64,000 bases of DNA from Halorubrum laminariae (GCF_024494655.1 NZ_JANHDL010000010.1:40520-104519), one strand, 5' to 3'. Shown: positions 15,043-23,678, counted from the stretch's first letter. The notes: a model not told the origin generated them from the letters alone. A program made the numbers and translations.

Positions 15043-17415
15043 ATGACAGAGAATCCGGACGCAGCAGGAGAAACGAGCGGCGGCGGACAGCGACGTGAGC
15101 TGACCGCCCGCCTCGCCGTTCCCGAGATGGACTGTCCCTCTTGCGCCCAAAAGGTGGACAAGAGCCTCCAGCGTGTCGACGGCATTACTGACGCCACGCT
15201 CCAGCCGACCACCGGCACGGCCAACGTCACGTACGACCCTGATCGGACTAGCGAAGCCGACGTAATCAAGGCGATTGAAGGCGCCGGCTACGAGGTCGTC
15301 GGGGGCTCGGACGCTGAGGGCGATGATGAGGACAACCAGGCGACCGACGGCGTCGACATCGCGCCACCATCGGAGGTCTGGACGAGTCCTCGCGCGAAGA
15401 AGACGTGGCTCGGCGCGGCGTTCGTCACGCTCGGCCTCCTCTTCGAATTCCTCCTCACCGGACAGAACGTCACGGTGGCGAGCGTCCTCGAGTACCCGCT
15501 CCACATCGCAGATGTCCTGTTCCTCGGCGCCGTCGCCGCCAGCGGCATCCCCGTCGTCCGTAGCGGGTACTACTCCGCGAAGAACCGAAGCCTCGACATC
15601 GACCTGCTGATGGGGACGGCGATCATCGCGGCGACCGGTATCGGCTACTTCGTCGAGGCCGCCACGCTGGCCGTCCTATTCAGCATCGCCGAGCTGCTCG
15701 AGGACTACGCGATGGACAGGGCACGGGACTCCCTGCGCGAGCTGATGGAACTCTCGCCCGACGAGGCGACCGTCCTTCGCGATGGTGAGGAAGTGACCGT
15801 TCCCGCCGAGGAGGTCGACGTTGGCGAGACCGTCGTCGTCCGCCCCGGCGACAAGATTCCGCTCGACGGAACGGTCATCGACGGCGAGAGTGCAGTCGAC
15901 CAGTCGCCGATCACGGGCGAGAGCGTCCCCGTCGACAAGACTGCCGGCGACGAGGTCTACGCCGGCGCGATCAACGAAGAGGGGTACCTCGAGGTAGAGG
16001 TCACCTCGACCGCTGGCGATTCGACGCTCTCGCGCATCATCGAGATGGTACAGGGCGCACAGGCGAAGAAGACCGAGTCTGAGCAGTTCGTCGACCGCTT
16101 CTCCGGCTACTACACACCCCTCGTCGTCGTGCTGGCAATCCTGACCGCCGCTATCCCGCCGCTGGTTATCGCCGACCCCATCTCGGTGGACGTGGCCGGG
16201 TACGGGTTCACTTTCGCCGGCGACTGGCAGACCTGGTTCATCCGCGGGCTCACCCTGCTGGTAATCGCCTGCCCCTGTGCGTTCGTCATCTCCACACCCG
16301 TCTCGGTGGTGTCGGGCATCACCAGCGCCGCGAAGAACGGCGTCCTGATCAAGGGCGGCAACTACCTCGAAGCGATGGGCGAAGTCGATGCCGTCGCGCT
16401 CGACAAGACGGGGACGCTCACGAAGGGCGAACTCGCCGTCACCGATGTCGTCCCGGTCGGCGACACCACTGAGGATGATCTGCTCCGTCGCGCCGCCGGG
16501 CTGGAGCGGCGCAGTGAGCACCCCATCGCTGCGGCGATTCTCGCCCGTGCTGAGGAGGCGGGCGTGGGCGACCTGCCCGACCCGAGTGGCTTCGAGAGCC
16601 TCACGGGGAAGGGCATCCGGGGCGAGATCGACGGCGAGACGTACTATGCGGGCAAGCCCGCGCTCTTCGAGGAGCTGGGCTTCGACCTCGCTCGAGCACG
16701 CCGCGAGACAGACGGCGGCGTCGTGGCGGAAGAGGCGACCGAGGCCGACGACGGGGCGTTCGCCGAGGACGCGCTCACCTCACTGGAGCGGGAGGGCAAG
16801 ACGGTCGTTATCGTCGGGACGGAGTCGGAACTGCTGGGTGCAATCGCCATCGCCGACGAGGTGCGCCCGGCCTCGAAGCGGGCTGTCGAACGCCTGCACG
16901 AGCTGGGCGTCGAGCGCGTGGTGATGCTGACCGGGGACAACGAGGGCACCGCCCGCGCCATCGCCGAGCAGGTCGGTGTCGATGAATATCGCGCCGAACT
17001 CCTACCCGACGAGAAGGTCGACGCAGTCGAGGAGTTACAGGCGGAGTACGGGGAGGTCGCGATGGTCGGCGACGGCATCAATGACGCCCCCGCGCTGGCC
17101 ACTGCGGAGGTCGGCATCGCGATGGGCGCGGCGGGCACCGACACCGCCCTCGAAACGGCTGATATTGCGTTGATGGGCGACGACATCGGGAAACTCCCGT
17201 ACCTGTACGACCTGTCGCATACGGCCAACGGCGTGATCCGGCAGAACATCTGGGCGAGCCTCGGCGTGAAGCTTCTGCTCGCGTTAGGCGTGCCGCTGGG
17301 CCTGGTCAGCGTTGCGCTGGCAGTCGTTGTCGGAGATATGGGGATGAGCCTCGGCGTCACCGGGAACGCGATGCGGTTGTCACGAATCGAGCCCGATCGA
17401 ATCATCGACGCCTGA
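15043..17415 (+). CDS. zntA: Zn/Cd/Pb-exporting P1B-type ATPase
   Basis: A 790-residue heavy-metal ATPase. The N-terminal HMA domain has C31-x2-C34 (MDCPSCAQKVD). Membrane spans flank an actuator domain with TGES and a catalytic domain with the phosphorylated D454 in DKTGT, then TGDN and GDGINDAPAL. The metal-site CPC is at 410-412. K743 and D765 in the last spans (LGVKLL and VVGDMGMS) fit the P1B-2 class, which exports Zn, Cd or Pb rather than Cu. The ATG at 15043 follows the palindrome; the frame opens earlier but the extension overlaps it. It is probably a resistance determinant controlled by the preceding gene. Confidence 0.92.
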   Translation: MTENPDAAGETSGGGQRRELTARLAVPEMDCPSCAQKVDKSLQRVDGITDATLQPTTGTANVTYDPDRTSEADVIKAIEGAGYEVVGGSDAEGDDEDNQATDGVDIAPPSEVWTSPRAKKTWLGAAFVTLGLLFEFLLTGQNVTVASVLEYPLHIADVLFLGAVAASGIPVVRSGYYSAKNRSLDIDLLMGTAIIAATGIGYFVEAATLAVLFSIAELLEDYAMDRARDSLRELMELSPDEATVLRDGEEVTVPAEEVDVGETVVVRPGDKIPLDGTVIDGESAVDQSPITGESVPVDKTAGDEVYAGAINEEGYLEVEVTSTAGDSTLSRIIEMVQGAQAKKTESEQFVDRFSGYYTPLVVVLAILTAAIPPLVIADPISVDVAGYGFTFAGDWQTWFIRGLTLLVIACPCAFVISTPVSVVSGITSAAKNGVLIKGGNYLEAMGEVDAVALDKTGTLTKGELAVTDVVPVGDTTEDDLLRRAAGLERRSEHPIAAAILARAEEAGVGDLPDPSGFESLTGKGIRGEIDGETYYAGKPALFEELGFDLARARRETDGGVVAEEATEADDGAFAEDALTSLEREGKTVVIVGTESELLGAIAIADEVRPASKRAVERLHELGVERVVMLTGDNEGTARAIAEQVGVDEYRAELLPDEKVDAVEELQAEYGEVAMVGDGINDAPALATAEVGIAMGAAGTDTALETADIALMGDDIGKLPYLYDLSHTANGVIRQNIWASLGVKLLLALGVPLGLVSVALAVVVGDMGMSLGVTGNAMRLSRIEPDRIIDA

Positions 17416-17494
17416 TTCTGCGGCGGGAAGTGCGGGCAGGACGCTCTTCTTTCGGGACTTACCTCCGCTACATCGAGACTAGTTGTGGTTTGTC

Positions 17495-17518
17495 TGGGGC
17501 AGAAAGGACTGAGCCCCA
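17495..17518 (+). promoter_or_regulatory. Hairpin leader variant at 17.5 kb
   Basis: Stem TGGGGC, loop AGAAAGGACTGA and stem GCCCCA. The strand composition of the stem is reversed relative to other copies (G-rich first), so membership in the family is uncertain. It ends about 18 bases before the ATG at 17537. Confidence 0.35.
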
Positions 17519-17536
17519 CCGTTGGCTCGTGATTTG

Positions 17537-17959
17537 ATGCCCGAGAATTCAGACGACGATCCATTCCACGATTGCGAGTTAGATCCCGACGCAGTCCTCG
17601 GGACGCGCACCTTCCACGATGTCCTGTTCACCGATGAGACGGAGACACCGGTGAACGTGCTCACTGGCGAGACGCCCGCACATTCACAGGCGACCGTCGA
17701 GGAAGCGAAGGAGTTCGCTGCGAGTATTGACACCGACACGCCACAGATTGCACTTCCGGCGTCAGTTGAGACGCAAATCGAGACGCAGAGTAAGCCCTAC
17801 ACGTCGGCTGCGTTCTTCCACTTCAAGGCGACGGGCTCGCTAAGGCGTCACCGCGCCTACCACGCCGCATATGACTCGGATGCGTTCACCGTCGACTTCG
17901 AAGCTGACTACGAGTCCGGAAACCTGACCATCACAGTCGATCGAACGAACGAGTCCTAA
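17537..17959 (+). CDS. Hypothetical protein
   Basis: A 140-residue acidic protein beginning MPENSDDDPFHDCELDPDAVLG. The C-terminal third (FHFKATGSLRRHRAYHAAYDSDAFTVDF would be its core, given here as positions about 97-125) is the most structured part, with an H/R-rich helix followed by strands. No family is recognised. It lies just downstream of the metal ATPase, but the hairpin before it suggests separate expression. Confidence 0.6.
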   Translation: MPENSDDDPFHDCELDPDAVLGTRTFHDVLFTDETETPVNVLTGETPAHSQATVEEAKEFAASIDTDTPQIALPASVETQIETQSKPYTSAAFFHFKATGSLRRHRAYHAAYDSDAFTVDFEADYESGNLTITVDRTNES

Positions 17960-17978
17960 GAATCGACCGCTAGATCAG

Positions 17979-18012
17979 GGTTTTTCGAGCGCCGGCGATG
18001 GGTGCCGGCGCA
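17979..18012 (+). promoter_or_regulatory. T-tract plus hairpin leader, copy at 18.0 kb
   Basis: GGTTTTTCGA precedes stem GCGCCGGC, loop GATGGGT and stem GCCGGCGC, a perfect eight-base-pair stem. This is the longest stem in the family. The ATG at 18067 is about 55 bases further on. Confidence 0.7.
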
Positions 18013-18066
18013 GCAGGAGCGAACGATCAACCACTCCCGGTGCGTCGGCGTTTCGAGGTGTTCGAG

Positions 18067-18558
18067 ATGCACATGGTAATTTACGCTCTGGTAGAAGAAT
18101 CGACCCACGACGACGCACTGGCCAGCGGAAAGTCGGTGTTCGACCGCCTGGTCGGCGCGGACCCACACGCCGGCGCAGTCTTCGACTACCACGTGACGTT
18201 CGATGAGGAGGACACGTCCGTTGCGGGGAAGGCGCGATGGGGTGAATTGCCGACTGCAGCCCCCGTCGACTCCGATGCCGGCCAAGACCTGCTTGAGCGT
18301 GGCTGGGAGGCGACGAAAGAGGAGTTCGAGCGGAATCTCGACCGGGTGAAAGAGGCCATCGACGAGCTCTCCGATGAGGAGATCATGCGCGACGAAGATC
18401 TCGCTCGGCACGCCTTCCACCAGGTTGGCGCCTACGACGGGCCAACGATCTTCCTGTACAACGAATATGCGAACGGGATCCGTCACCGTGAGCAGCTGGA
18501 TCGAGTGCTGGAGGAGAGCGAGGAGCTCTGGATCGTGCCCGCCGACGTCCACTTCTAA
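18067..18558 (+). CDS. Hypothetical protein
   Basis: A 163-residue protein starting MHMVIYALVEEST. The N-terminal segment is hydrophobic and strand-like; the centre (about 80-115) is a charged helix (GWEATKEEFERNLDRVKEAI); the end has LYNEYANGIRHREQLDRVLEE and IVPADVHF. It looks like an alpha/beta fold, with no catalytic motif. It is followed after three bases by the zinc protein at 18562, so the two are likely co-expressed. The upstream start at 17998 would translate the leader hairpin and is rejected. Confidence 0.65.
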   Translation: MHMVIYALVEESTHDDALASGKSVFDRLVGADPHAGAVFDYHVTFDEEDTSVAGKARWGELPTAAPVDSDAGQDLLERGWEATKEEFERNLDRVKEAIDELSDEEIMRDEDLARHAFHQVGAYDGPTIFLYNEYANGIRHREQLDRVLEESEELWIVPADVHF

Positions 18559-18561
18559 CAG

Positions 18562-18927
18562 ATGTCCCGGATCACAAACTGGAAGCGCGAGAGCCGCACG
18601 CCCACACTCGCATACCGGAATACCGAGACCGGCGCTCGGGCGGTCTTACACCGAGCGCCGGATTCATACCGCTACAAGTGGCGTGGCGTAATCCTCGTCG
18701 ACGGCTACCCAGTGTGGTCGCGGGGGTACGAGACGAAGGACGCGAAATCGTTCCGTGACGAGCTCCGTGACCGGCCAGCGCCCGAACTGAGTTGTCCCGA
18801 GTGTCCGAACAGCGATATAGCAATCGGTGGGAAAACGGCTGACGGTGCGAAGGTTCAGCGCTGGGTCGAGTGTCGGAACTGTGGGTACGAAACATCCTCG
18901 CGAATCGTGTACGGCGCCGAGCGCTGA
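18562..18927 (+). CDS. Zinc-ribbon protein (DUF7568-like)
   Basis: A 121-residue protein beginning MSRITNWKRESRTPTLAYRN, which I recall from a haloarchaeal DUF7568-type family. The C-terminus holds a zinc ribbon: CPECPNSDIAIGG and CRNCGYETSSRIVYG. The N-terminal 75 residues are a basic and aromatic domain (RWRGVILVDGYPVWSRGYET pattern). A nucleic-acid-binding role is plausible. It is the second gene of a short unit with 18067. Confidence 0.75.
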   Translation: MSRITNWKRESRTPTLAYRNTETGARAVLHRAPDSYRYKWRGVILVDGYPVWSRGYETKDAKSFRDELRDRPAPELSCPECPNSDIAIGGKTADGAKVQRWVECRNCGYETSSRIVYGAER

Positions 18928-19004
18928 TTGATAGGAGCGTATCTGCGGTGACGTTTATTTTGGGCCGGAATGGGTGGCCCGTCTCAATCGGGCCAGATTC
19001 ACAG

Positions 19005-19400
19005 ATGAGTCTGGAAGTCATCGACCGCCACAGCGAAGCACTGTTCGAGTTCCTCTGGTGTCCCGTCTGCGGGCACGAGATATTCAGTCACATTCCGTTC
19101 GAAGGTGTGTTCTGCAAGAACTGCAACACACAGGTCGAACTCCAAGAATCCCGAGAGACACGCGGCTACGAGGAGGCCGTGCTCGCCTGCTTCGACACCC
19201 ACTCAACGTGGAACCTCCACGTCGACGAAAAGCTCCGTCGCGATCTACCCGATGGGTCGGCACGGGTGAAGATCCTCGGCGCACCGGGTGCCTACGAGGT
19301 CGACTGGTGGAGTCCAGCACCCGGCGATGACTGGCAGCCGGTCGAGCGTGGTGAATTCGATGAGGTCGACGAACCAGCCGATATCTCCCATCTCGCGTAG
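19005..19400 (+). CDS. Zinc-ribbon protein (DUF7567-like)
   Basis: A 131-residue protein whose start (MSLEVIDRHSEALFEFLWCP) is a pattern I associate with haloarchaeal DUF7567 proteins. A zinc ribbon is formed by CPVCGHEIF and CKNCNTQVE (residues about 19-42). The remainder is acidic, with aromatic residues (DWWSPAPGDDWQPV). The frame is open upstream into the previous gene, but the ATG at 19005 begins the family-like sequence. It follows the other zinc-ribbon gene by 77 bases, a gene order I believe recurs on haloarchaeal plasmids. Confidence 0.75.
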   Translation: MSLEVIDRHSEALFEFLWCPVCGHEIFSHIPFEGVFCKNCNTQVELQESRETRGYEEAVLACFDTHSTWNLHVDEKLRRDLPDGSARVKILGAPGAYEVDWWSPAPGDDWQPVERGEFDEVDEPADISHLA

Positions 19401-19420
19401 GGGCAAGCAGTCCCTGTGAC

Positions 19421-19452
19421 TGTTTTTCACCCCCTGAGGGGTGCGGGGGTGC
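19421..19452 (+). promoter_or_regulatory. T-tract plus hairpin leader, copy at 19.4 kb
   Basis: TGTTTTTCA is followed by CACCCCC, loop TGAGGGGTGC and GGGGGTG, a perfect seven-base-pair stem. It ends about 28 bases before the ATG at 19480. Confidence 0.7.
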
Positions 19453-19479
19453 TCGAACGAGTAGCTCCCGAACAGACCA

Positions 19480-19881
19480 ATGAGTAGACCTAGCGACACA
19501 CACTCGATTGAACAGACACACCCAGCGAGCGACTGCGACATCGCCTACGTCGGGTATCGGCAGAGCGGGCAGGCTATCGTTGAGAAACGTCCCGGCCAAG
19601 AACGGCTCACACCAGAGCGGAGTCTCGCGCTGGTGAATCACAGTCCCTCGGGATTCGAATGGGGATATGGTGGTAGTGGTCCGGCACAACTCGCGCTCGC
19701 ACTCCTCCTCGACTACACAGGTGACGAAGCGTTCGCCCTCGACCACTACCAGGCATTCAAAACCGAGGTCGTGAGCCAACTGGACTGTGCTGGGTCTGCT
19801 GGACGCTGGCGACTCACCGGGGCCGAGATCGACGCAATCCTTCACGAAACACCCGGCGAGCCGGCCGCACCGTCCATCTGA
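19480..19881 (+). CDS. DUF6166-type protein
   Basis: A 133-residue protein containing LVNHSPSGFEWGYGGSGPAQ followed by LALALLLDYTGDEAFAL, the hallmark of the DUF6166 domain (family name from memory). The domain is common on haloarchaeal plasmids and its function is not known to me. A paralogue with the same domain and the same type of leader lies at 20948. The first 20 residues are a divergent acidic tail. Confidence 0.8.
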   Translation: MSRPSDTHSIEQTHPASDCDIAYVGYRQSGQAIVEKRPGQERLTPERSLALVNHSPSGFEWGYGGSGPAQLALALLLDYTGDEAFALDHYQAFKTEVVSQLDCAGSAGRWRLTGAEIDAILHETPGEPAAPSI

Positions 19882-19904
19882 ATATCAATCACCGAAGGTA
19901 ACCC

Positions 19905-20183
19905 ATGTCAGAACATACCCAACCATCTCGTGCGGATGACGAATCGACCGCAGCCAGTGAACAGACGACACGAACGGAGTACGTCGAACGCAGTGACGTC
20001 GGCGTCTCCCTCACCGTGAAGCTTACTCGCGGGACGGGCACCCGCGATCAGGACAAAATCGTGGCCAAAGCGAAAGGCAAGACTCTCGAAGACGCTCGCG
20101 AGGACATGGAGATTCTTCGGGAGTACATCCACGATCTCGCTGAGGACGCCCGCCAGATCCAACCCGAGGAAGAAGACGAGTAA
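19905..20183 (+). CDS. Small conserved haloarchaeal protein (DUF7389-like)
   Basis: A 92-residue protein. After an acidic, disordered first third comes a compact domain (about 32-85): YVERSDVGVSLTVKLTRGTG, then KIVAKAKGKTLEDAREDMEI and a helix. The pattern of two strands and two helices, with a lysine-rich turn, matches a haloarchaeal family I remember as DUF7389. It follows the DUF6166 gene by 23 bases. The role is unknown. Confidence 0.7.
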   Translation: MSEHTQPSRADDESTAASEQTTRTEYVERSDVGVSLTVKLTRGTGTRDQDKIVAKAKGKTLEDAREDMEILREYIHDLAEDARQIQPEEEDE

Positions 20184-20192
20184 CGGCGGGGG

Positions 20193-20227
20193 CTGTTTTT
20201 TGTCGCCTCAGCAGTGACGGAGGCGAT
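20193..20227 (+). promoter_or_regulatory. T-tract plus hairpin leader, copy at 20.2 kb
   Basis: CTGTTTTTTG precedes stem TCGCCTC (20203-20209), loop AGCAGTGACG and stem GAGGCGA (20220-20226). It ends six bases before the GTG at 20233. The stem sequence differs from other copies yet pairs completely. Confidence 0.6.
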
Positions 20228-20232
20228 CATCA

Positions 20233-20454
20233 GTGAGCAATCCAGACGGTCAAACAACAGACGCAAGCGATCTTTCGCCAGAACAACGGCTCGAGCCATC
20301 GAATACGCGACTCATCAACGCTGGTATCGTGACGATCAACAATATGGAGACGCTGCGAGCCTGCGTCGCCTACGAGAACGCGAATCAGCAACGGGTCCAG
20401 ATCCTCCGCCAGCTTGAACAGCGGGCCAGCGAACTCCGCGCACAAGACGATTGA
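20233..20454 (+). CDS. Small hypothetical protein
   Basis: A 73-residue protein starting at a GTG six bases after a leader hairpin. The C-terminal half is a helix with coiled-coil character (ACVAYENANQQRVQILRQLE, then QRASELRAQDD). No family is recognised. The short distance between hairpin and start codon would leave no room for a Shine-Dalgarno site, consistent with leaderless translation. Confidence 0.55.
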   Translation: MSNPDGQTTDASDLSPEQRLEPSNTRLINAGIVTINNMETLRACVAYENANQQRVQILRQLEQRASELRAQDD

Positions 20455-20477
20455 CCCAACGCCCGGAGGTGTCTGTC

Positions 20478-20501
20478 GGAGCCTCGGTGGGTGGAGGCTC
20501 A
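20478..20501 (+). promoter_or_regulatory. Hairpin leader, copy at 20.5 kb
   Basis: Stem GAGCCTC (20479-20485), loop GGTGGGTG and stem GAGGCTC (20494-20500). There is no T-tract. It ends seven bases before the ATG at 20508. Confidence 0.5.
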
Positions 20502-20507
20502 ATCCAG

Positions 20508-20807
20508 ATGAGCGATCGACCAGAGATCGAGATTCAACGACAGACCGCATTCGGTGACGATGGCCAACTCGAAGTAACCGAAACAAGCGTCGAGACCTCG
20601 CTTGAGGACTTCGGCGCTGACGTGGATCATCGTGACCGGGATTCACGTCTTGATCAGCCCGAGGCGTGTGAGTTCGGCGTCGACGATCGACCCGAAGTTG
20701 AGCAAACATCCGAGGGAGATCAGTCAACACTCTTCGCTGATACGGACGAGGATCAGCAGACCCTCGCTGGCGACGATGCAGCCGCTCGCTGTCTCTTCGA
20801 AGAATAG
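20508..20807 (+). CDS. Small acidic hypothetical protein
   Basis: A 99-residue, extremely acidic protein starting MSDRPEIEIQRQTAFGDDGQ. It looks largely disordered, with one short conserved-looking stretch at the end (ADTDEDQQTLAGDDAAARCLFEE region). The frame opens upstream at 20451, but the ATG at 20508 directly follows a hairpin leader as in its neighbours. Function unknown; acidic composition could suit a DNA mimic, which is speculation. Confidence 0.5.
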   Translation: MSDRPEIEIQRQTAFGDDGQLEVTETSVETSLEDFGADVDHRDRDSRLDQPEACEFGVDDRPEVEQTSEGDQSTLFADTDEDQQTLAGDDAAARCLFEE

Positions 20808-20893
20808 GCTTGCCTCTATCAGTTGGTTGTCTGATGAATTGTTATACTGAATTCTAACTTTGAAGCGACGTTGAGGGTCTAATAGCCGGTGGT

Positions 20894-20925
20894 GGTTTTT
20901 CGACCCCCAGCAGGGGTGCGGGGAA
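20894..20925 (+). promoter_or_regulatory. T-tract plus hairpin leader, copy at 20.9 kb
   Basis: GGTTTTTCGA precedes CCCCC, loop AGCAGGGGTGC and GGGG. It ends about 24 bases before the ATG at 20948. Both DUF6166-type genes have this kind of leader. Confidence 0.65.
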
Positions 20926-20947
20926 TCCGAACGCCCGCATTCAACCG

Positions 20948-21634
20948 ATGGAGACGAATTCGACTACCGACCCACGAGCAGTCGTACAGGATACGGATGA
21001 GCGATGTCAGGCGAGTACAGACCGCGTCGAGTACGTCGGGATGCGTGTCGACGGAACGCCAGTTGTCCTGAACCTCACCGCACACGAACGCCTCTCCCCC
21101 CATCAAAGTCTCGGTCTCGTGCGGCATAGCCCGGCGGGATTCGACTGGGGCTACGTCGGGAGCGGACCGGCACAGCTCGCCTGTGCGCTCCTCCTCGATT
21201 ATACCGACGACGAAACTGTCGCCCAGCATCACTACATCCAGTTCCGCAACGACGTGGTCAGTCAGCTGGTGTGTGATGGCCCGGCCGACTGCTGGCACCT
21301 CACCGGGGAGGATATCGAGGCGGCACTCGCTGAATTCGAAGAGTACCGAGCACTCACGCCAGATGGTGGGACGCCGTCATCGTCACTACCGGCGAACTGG
21401 AGTGCGGTGAGCCGGACAGATCGGACAGTCTTCCAACGTCGGGATATCGACCACTACGTCGTCCTCGCCGAAGGGAGCGAGGAGTGGTTGATCATACTTT
21501 GTGCGCAGGGGGACCGGGCGTATCCCGCCCCACTCGACCATCGAACACTTCCGGTCGAGAACAATCCTGCTTCAACCGTGCAGGCACTCGTCGCTGAGAG
21601 TAACGATCTCGTCGAGCCAGAGGAGGACATCTGA
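20948..21634 (+). CDS. DUF6166-type protein with C-terminal extension
   Basis: A 228-residue protein. Residues about 25-130 are a DUF6166-type domain (LVRHSPAGFDWGYVGSGPAQ and LACALLLDYTDDETVA) and resemble the protein at 19480 throughout. An extra C-terminal domain of about 85 residues (VFQRRDIDHYVVLAEGSEEW, LIILCAQGDRAYPAPLDHRT) is absent from the paralogue. Its stop overlaps the start of the next gene, which points to an operon of three genes. The function is unknown. Confidence 0.75.
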   Translation: METNSTTDPRAVVQDTDERCQASTDRVEYVGMRVDGTPVVLNLTAHERLSPHQSLGLVRHSPAGFDWGYVGSGPAQLACALLLDYTDDETVAQHHYIQFRNDVVSQLVCDGPADCWHLTGEDIEAALAEFEEYRALTPDGGTPSSSLPANWSAVSRTDRTVFQRRDIDHYVVLAEGSEEWLIILCAQGDRAYPAPLDHRTLPVENNPASTVQALVAESNDLVEPEEDI

Positions 21635-21789
21635 TGGAGAACATCCGACTCTCGCGGGCCACGTACCAACTCATCGAACGCGCCGTCACGGCGCTGGAGT
21701 GCATCGGCCGAGAACTCGAGCGATACAACGACCGGCATGAGCGAACAGCTGGGAAAGACACAGATGAGACGAATCCCAGCGAATCATGA
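21634..21789 (+). CDS. 51-residue protein
   Basis: The ATG overlaps the stop of the preceding gene (ATG inside CTGATGG) and the stop overlaps the ATG of the next gene (TCATGA). The product is 51 residues: one amphipathic helix (IRLSRATYQLIERAVTALEC and IGRELERYND) and a charged tail. Overlap at both ends is strong evidence that it is translated. Function unknown; it may be a binding partner of its neighbours. Confidence 0.6.
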   Translation: MENIRLSRATYQLIERAVTALECIGRELERYNDRHERTAGKDTDETNPSES

Positions 21790-22322
21790 CTGACGAAGCG
21801 ACGCTTGACTACTTCGAGGGCGAGAATTCAGCCGGTGAGTCTCGCTCGCTCACGCTGGAAGAGCGACTCCTCGCCCCGATATCCCCGTCCATCGGTCTGC
21901 GGGTGATTCCCGGTCGCGAGGATCCGCTCTATCTCCAAAATCGGGGAACAGAACGGTATCTTTTCCGCGACGATCACGACCGGTGGTTCATCCTTCAACC
22001 CTCGGCGAAGGACTCAGAAGAGGCGTTCGTCCGCTGGGTGTATCTCCCAGCAGACCGGCCCGAACGGCTGGCACAGTCAGCGCTTCGTCGACGGACAGTG
22101 ACCGGCTATGATTATGTTCAGCGGTCGGCCGCACCAGATCCAGTCAGGTCGACGGTGACGGCGATGTTCGTCACGGAACGCTGGCCTGAGACCGCCTACG
22201 AGTGTGGGTCGTGTGAGACGCTGTTCGACACGTCACGAGAGCACGCCCTCCACTGCTGGGACGACCATCCGTGGGTGCCAAATCCTGAACAGGTGCGCCG
22301 TCGACGCGAAGCCGACGAGTGA
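21786..22322 (+). CDS. Hypothetical protein with C-terminal zinc finger
   Basis: A 178-residue protein. The first 120 residues include strand-rich sequence (IGLRVIPGREDPLYLQNRGT, RYLFRDDHDRWFILQPS). Near the C-terminus CGSCETLFDTSREHALHCWDDH forms a C2H2-like zinc finger (CxxC, then H and C/H). It is the third gene of an overlapping set starting at 20948. It may bind DNA or a protein, but I do not recognise the family. Confidence 0.65.
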   Translation: MTDEATLDYFEGENSAGESRSLTLEERLLAPISPSIGLRVIPGREDPLYLQNRGTERYLFRDDHDRWFILQPSAKDSEEAFVRWVYLPADRPERLAQSALRRRTVTGYDYVQRSAAPDPVRSTVTAMFVTERWPETAYECGSCETLFDTSREHALHCWDDHPWVPNPEQVRRRREADE

Positions 22323-22362
22323 ATTGAAGAGCCGAAGCCAGGTGTCGGGACCGTCCAGATGA

Positions 22363-22403
22363 TTAACCAACAGTACTGGATTTTTGGGTAGAATGTTGGT
22401 TAA
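22363..22403. repeat. TTAACCAACA inverted repeat, copy 3
   Basis: Arms TTAACCAACA (22363-22372) and TGTTGGTTAA (22394-22403). The total length of 41 bases equals copies 1, 2 and 7. It lies upstream of the leader at 22410 and the gene at 22491. Confidence 0.75.
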
Positions 22404-22408
22404 GAGGT

Positions 22409-22442
22409 TGTTTTTGCGCCCGTGAGAGGGGCGCAGGGCGCG
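22409..22442 (+). promoter_or_regulatory. T-tract plus hairpin leader, copy at 22.4 kb
   Basis: GTTTTTGC precedes stem GCGCCC, a 14-base loop with GAGAGGGGCGCA and stem GGGCGC. It follows the inverted repeat by six bases. The ATG at 22491, with GAGGAGAC before it, is about 50 bases downstream. Confidence 0.65.
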
Positions 22443-22490
22443 TGATGAGAGCGCTGTCGCGGGTGACGAATTCAATTTCGAGGAGACAAG

Positions 22491-23651
22491 ATGAAAGACC
22501 CAGAATCCAGAACCGTGTTCGCCGGCGTCGACGGACGAACCGATACAGAACTACCCGACTGGTACCGCCGGAAGAAAACGGTCGACGAACCGAAGTCCTT
22601 CGCCGAGACGATTCGTGACCTCCCCCAGGCCGTCGAGACGACAGTCGCATACCGGAATCCCTACTCCGACGAGTGGGTCGAAACGGATCGCTTCAACGCC
22701 TTAGTCGAGCCGACGAGAGCGCGCGACCACGCGACAGACGATGAGCCCGGCGCAGACCCATTATTTCACGTCCCCACGGACAGTTACGCGATCATCAACC
22801 CGGTGGACGTGTACAGGCCCTTGGAAGAGGTCCTTCGCGAGGAGACCATCGACGGGACGCCGCTGGATGACGTGATGTTCGGCGAAATCCGGCGCTACCG
22901 GGGCGGTGGCGAGGTCCATATGGACGTGATGTTCGACGGCCTCGAAGTCCGGCTTCCCGGCCGGGCGGACCCGATCACGATGGCCGTGACCTCCGGCTAC
23001 GACTTCTTCGGTGAGCACGCAGTCTACGTAGAGGGATTCGCTCAGGACGGGTACTGCTCGAATTCGATGCGCTCGCTCACCGATAAGGAGGTCATCAAGC
23101 ACGTCGGGGACGTTCGGGACTTCCGGACCTGGTGGGAAGAGATTCTCGCACAGGTCGAGCTCGTCGCTGACGATCTCTTCGAGTTCATCCGAGATGCGCA
23201 GGAGATTGATCTCGAGTTCTCCGAGCTCCCGTTCACCGTCACCGAATTTTACAGCCTGCTGGGATTCCCGGACTATCTCGCAGAGCGTGCTGCCGAGGAC
23301 GCCGAAGCGAACGCAGCGTCGCCGTTTGCAATCGATATGTGGACGCTGCACTCCGGCGCGACATACGCGCTCACCCACTTTTTCCAGGGGAAAGAGGGCA
23401 CGTCCCTCGACCAGTACGTCCGCGTTGCGAACGACATCCTGTTCAACCCGGAGGGCACCATCGAGCGCGTCGAACGAGCCTACGAGGAGCAGCTGGAGGC
23501 GGACGGCGACGACGGGTCGCAGGCGTCGCTCGCCGGCGAGCGGGCGCTCGCGAGCATCGAGCGTGTGAACGAAGACCTGCAGGCCAACGTCGAGCAGTTC
23601 GAAGCACGTGAAGAGGCGCTTCGCGAGCGGTTCCAGCAGGTGACGAACTAG
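22491..23651 (+). CDS. Plasmid protein, possibly DUF932-like
   Basis: A 386-residue protein that weakly resembles the phage and plasmid DUF932 family in layout: an N-terminal region with YRNPYSDEWVETDRFNALVE, a central alpha/beta core (YAIINPVDVYRPLEEVLREE, GGEVHMDVMFDGLEVRLPG, ITMAVTSGYDFFGEHAVYVE) and a long helical C-terminus with coiled coil. DUF932 proteins are common on mobile elements and of unclear function. The start follows a Shine-Dalgarno-like GAGGAGAC. The helical tail ends in ERFQQVTN. The assignment is tentative. Confidence 0.6.
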   Translation: MKDPESRTVFAGVDGRTDTELPDWYRRKKTVDEPKSFAETIRDLPQAVETTVAYRNPYSDEWVETDRFNALVEPTRARDHATDDEPGADPLFHVPTDSYAIINPVDVYRPLEEVLREETIDGTPLDDVMFGEIRRYRGGGEVHMDVMFDGLEVRLPGRADPITMAVTSGYDFFGEHAVYVEGFAQDGYCSNSMRSLTDKEVIKHVGDVRDFRTWWEEILAQVELVADDLFEFIRDAQEIDLEFSELPFTVTEFYSLLGFPDYLAERAAEDAEANAASPFAIDMWTLHSGATYALTHFFQGKEGTSLDQYVRVANDILFNPEGTIERVERAYEEQLEADGDDGSQASLAGERALASIERVNEDLQANVEQFEAREEALRERFQQVTN

Positions 23652-23678
23652 CGCAGTCATCCGTTTTCGCGTTTCCAT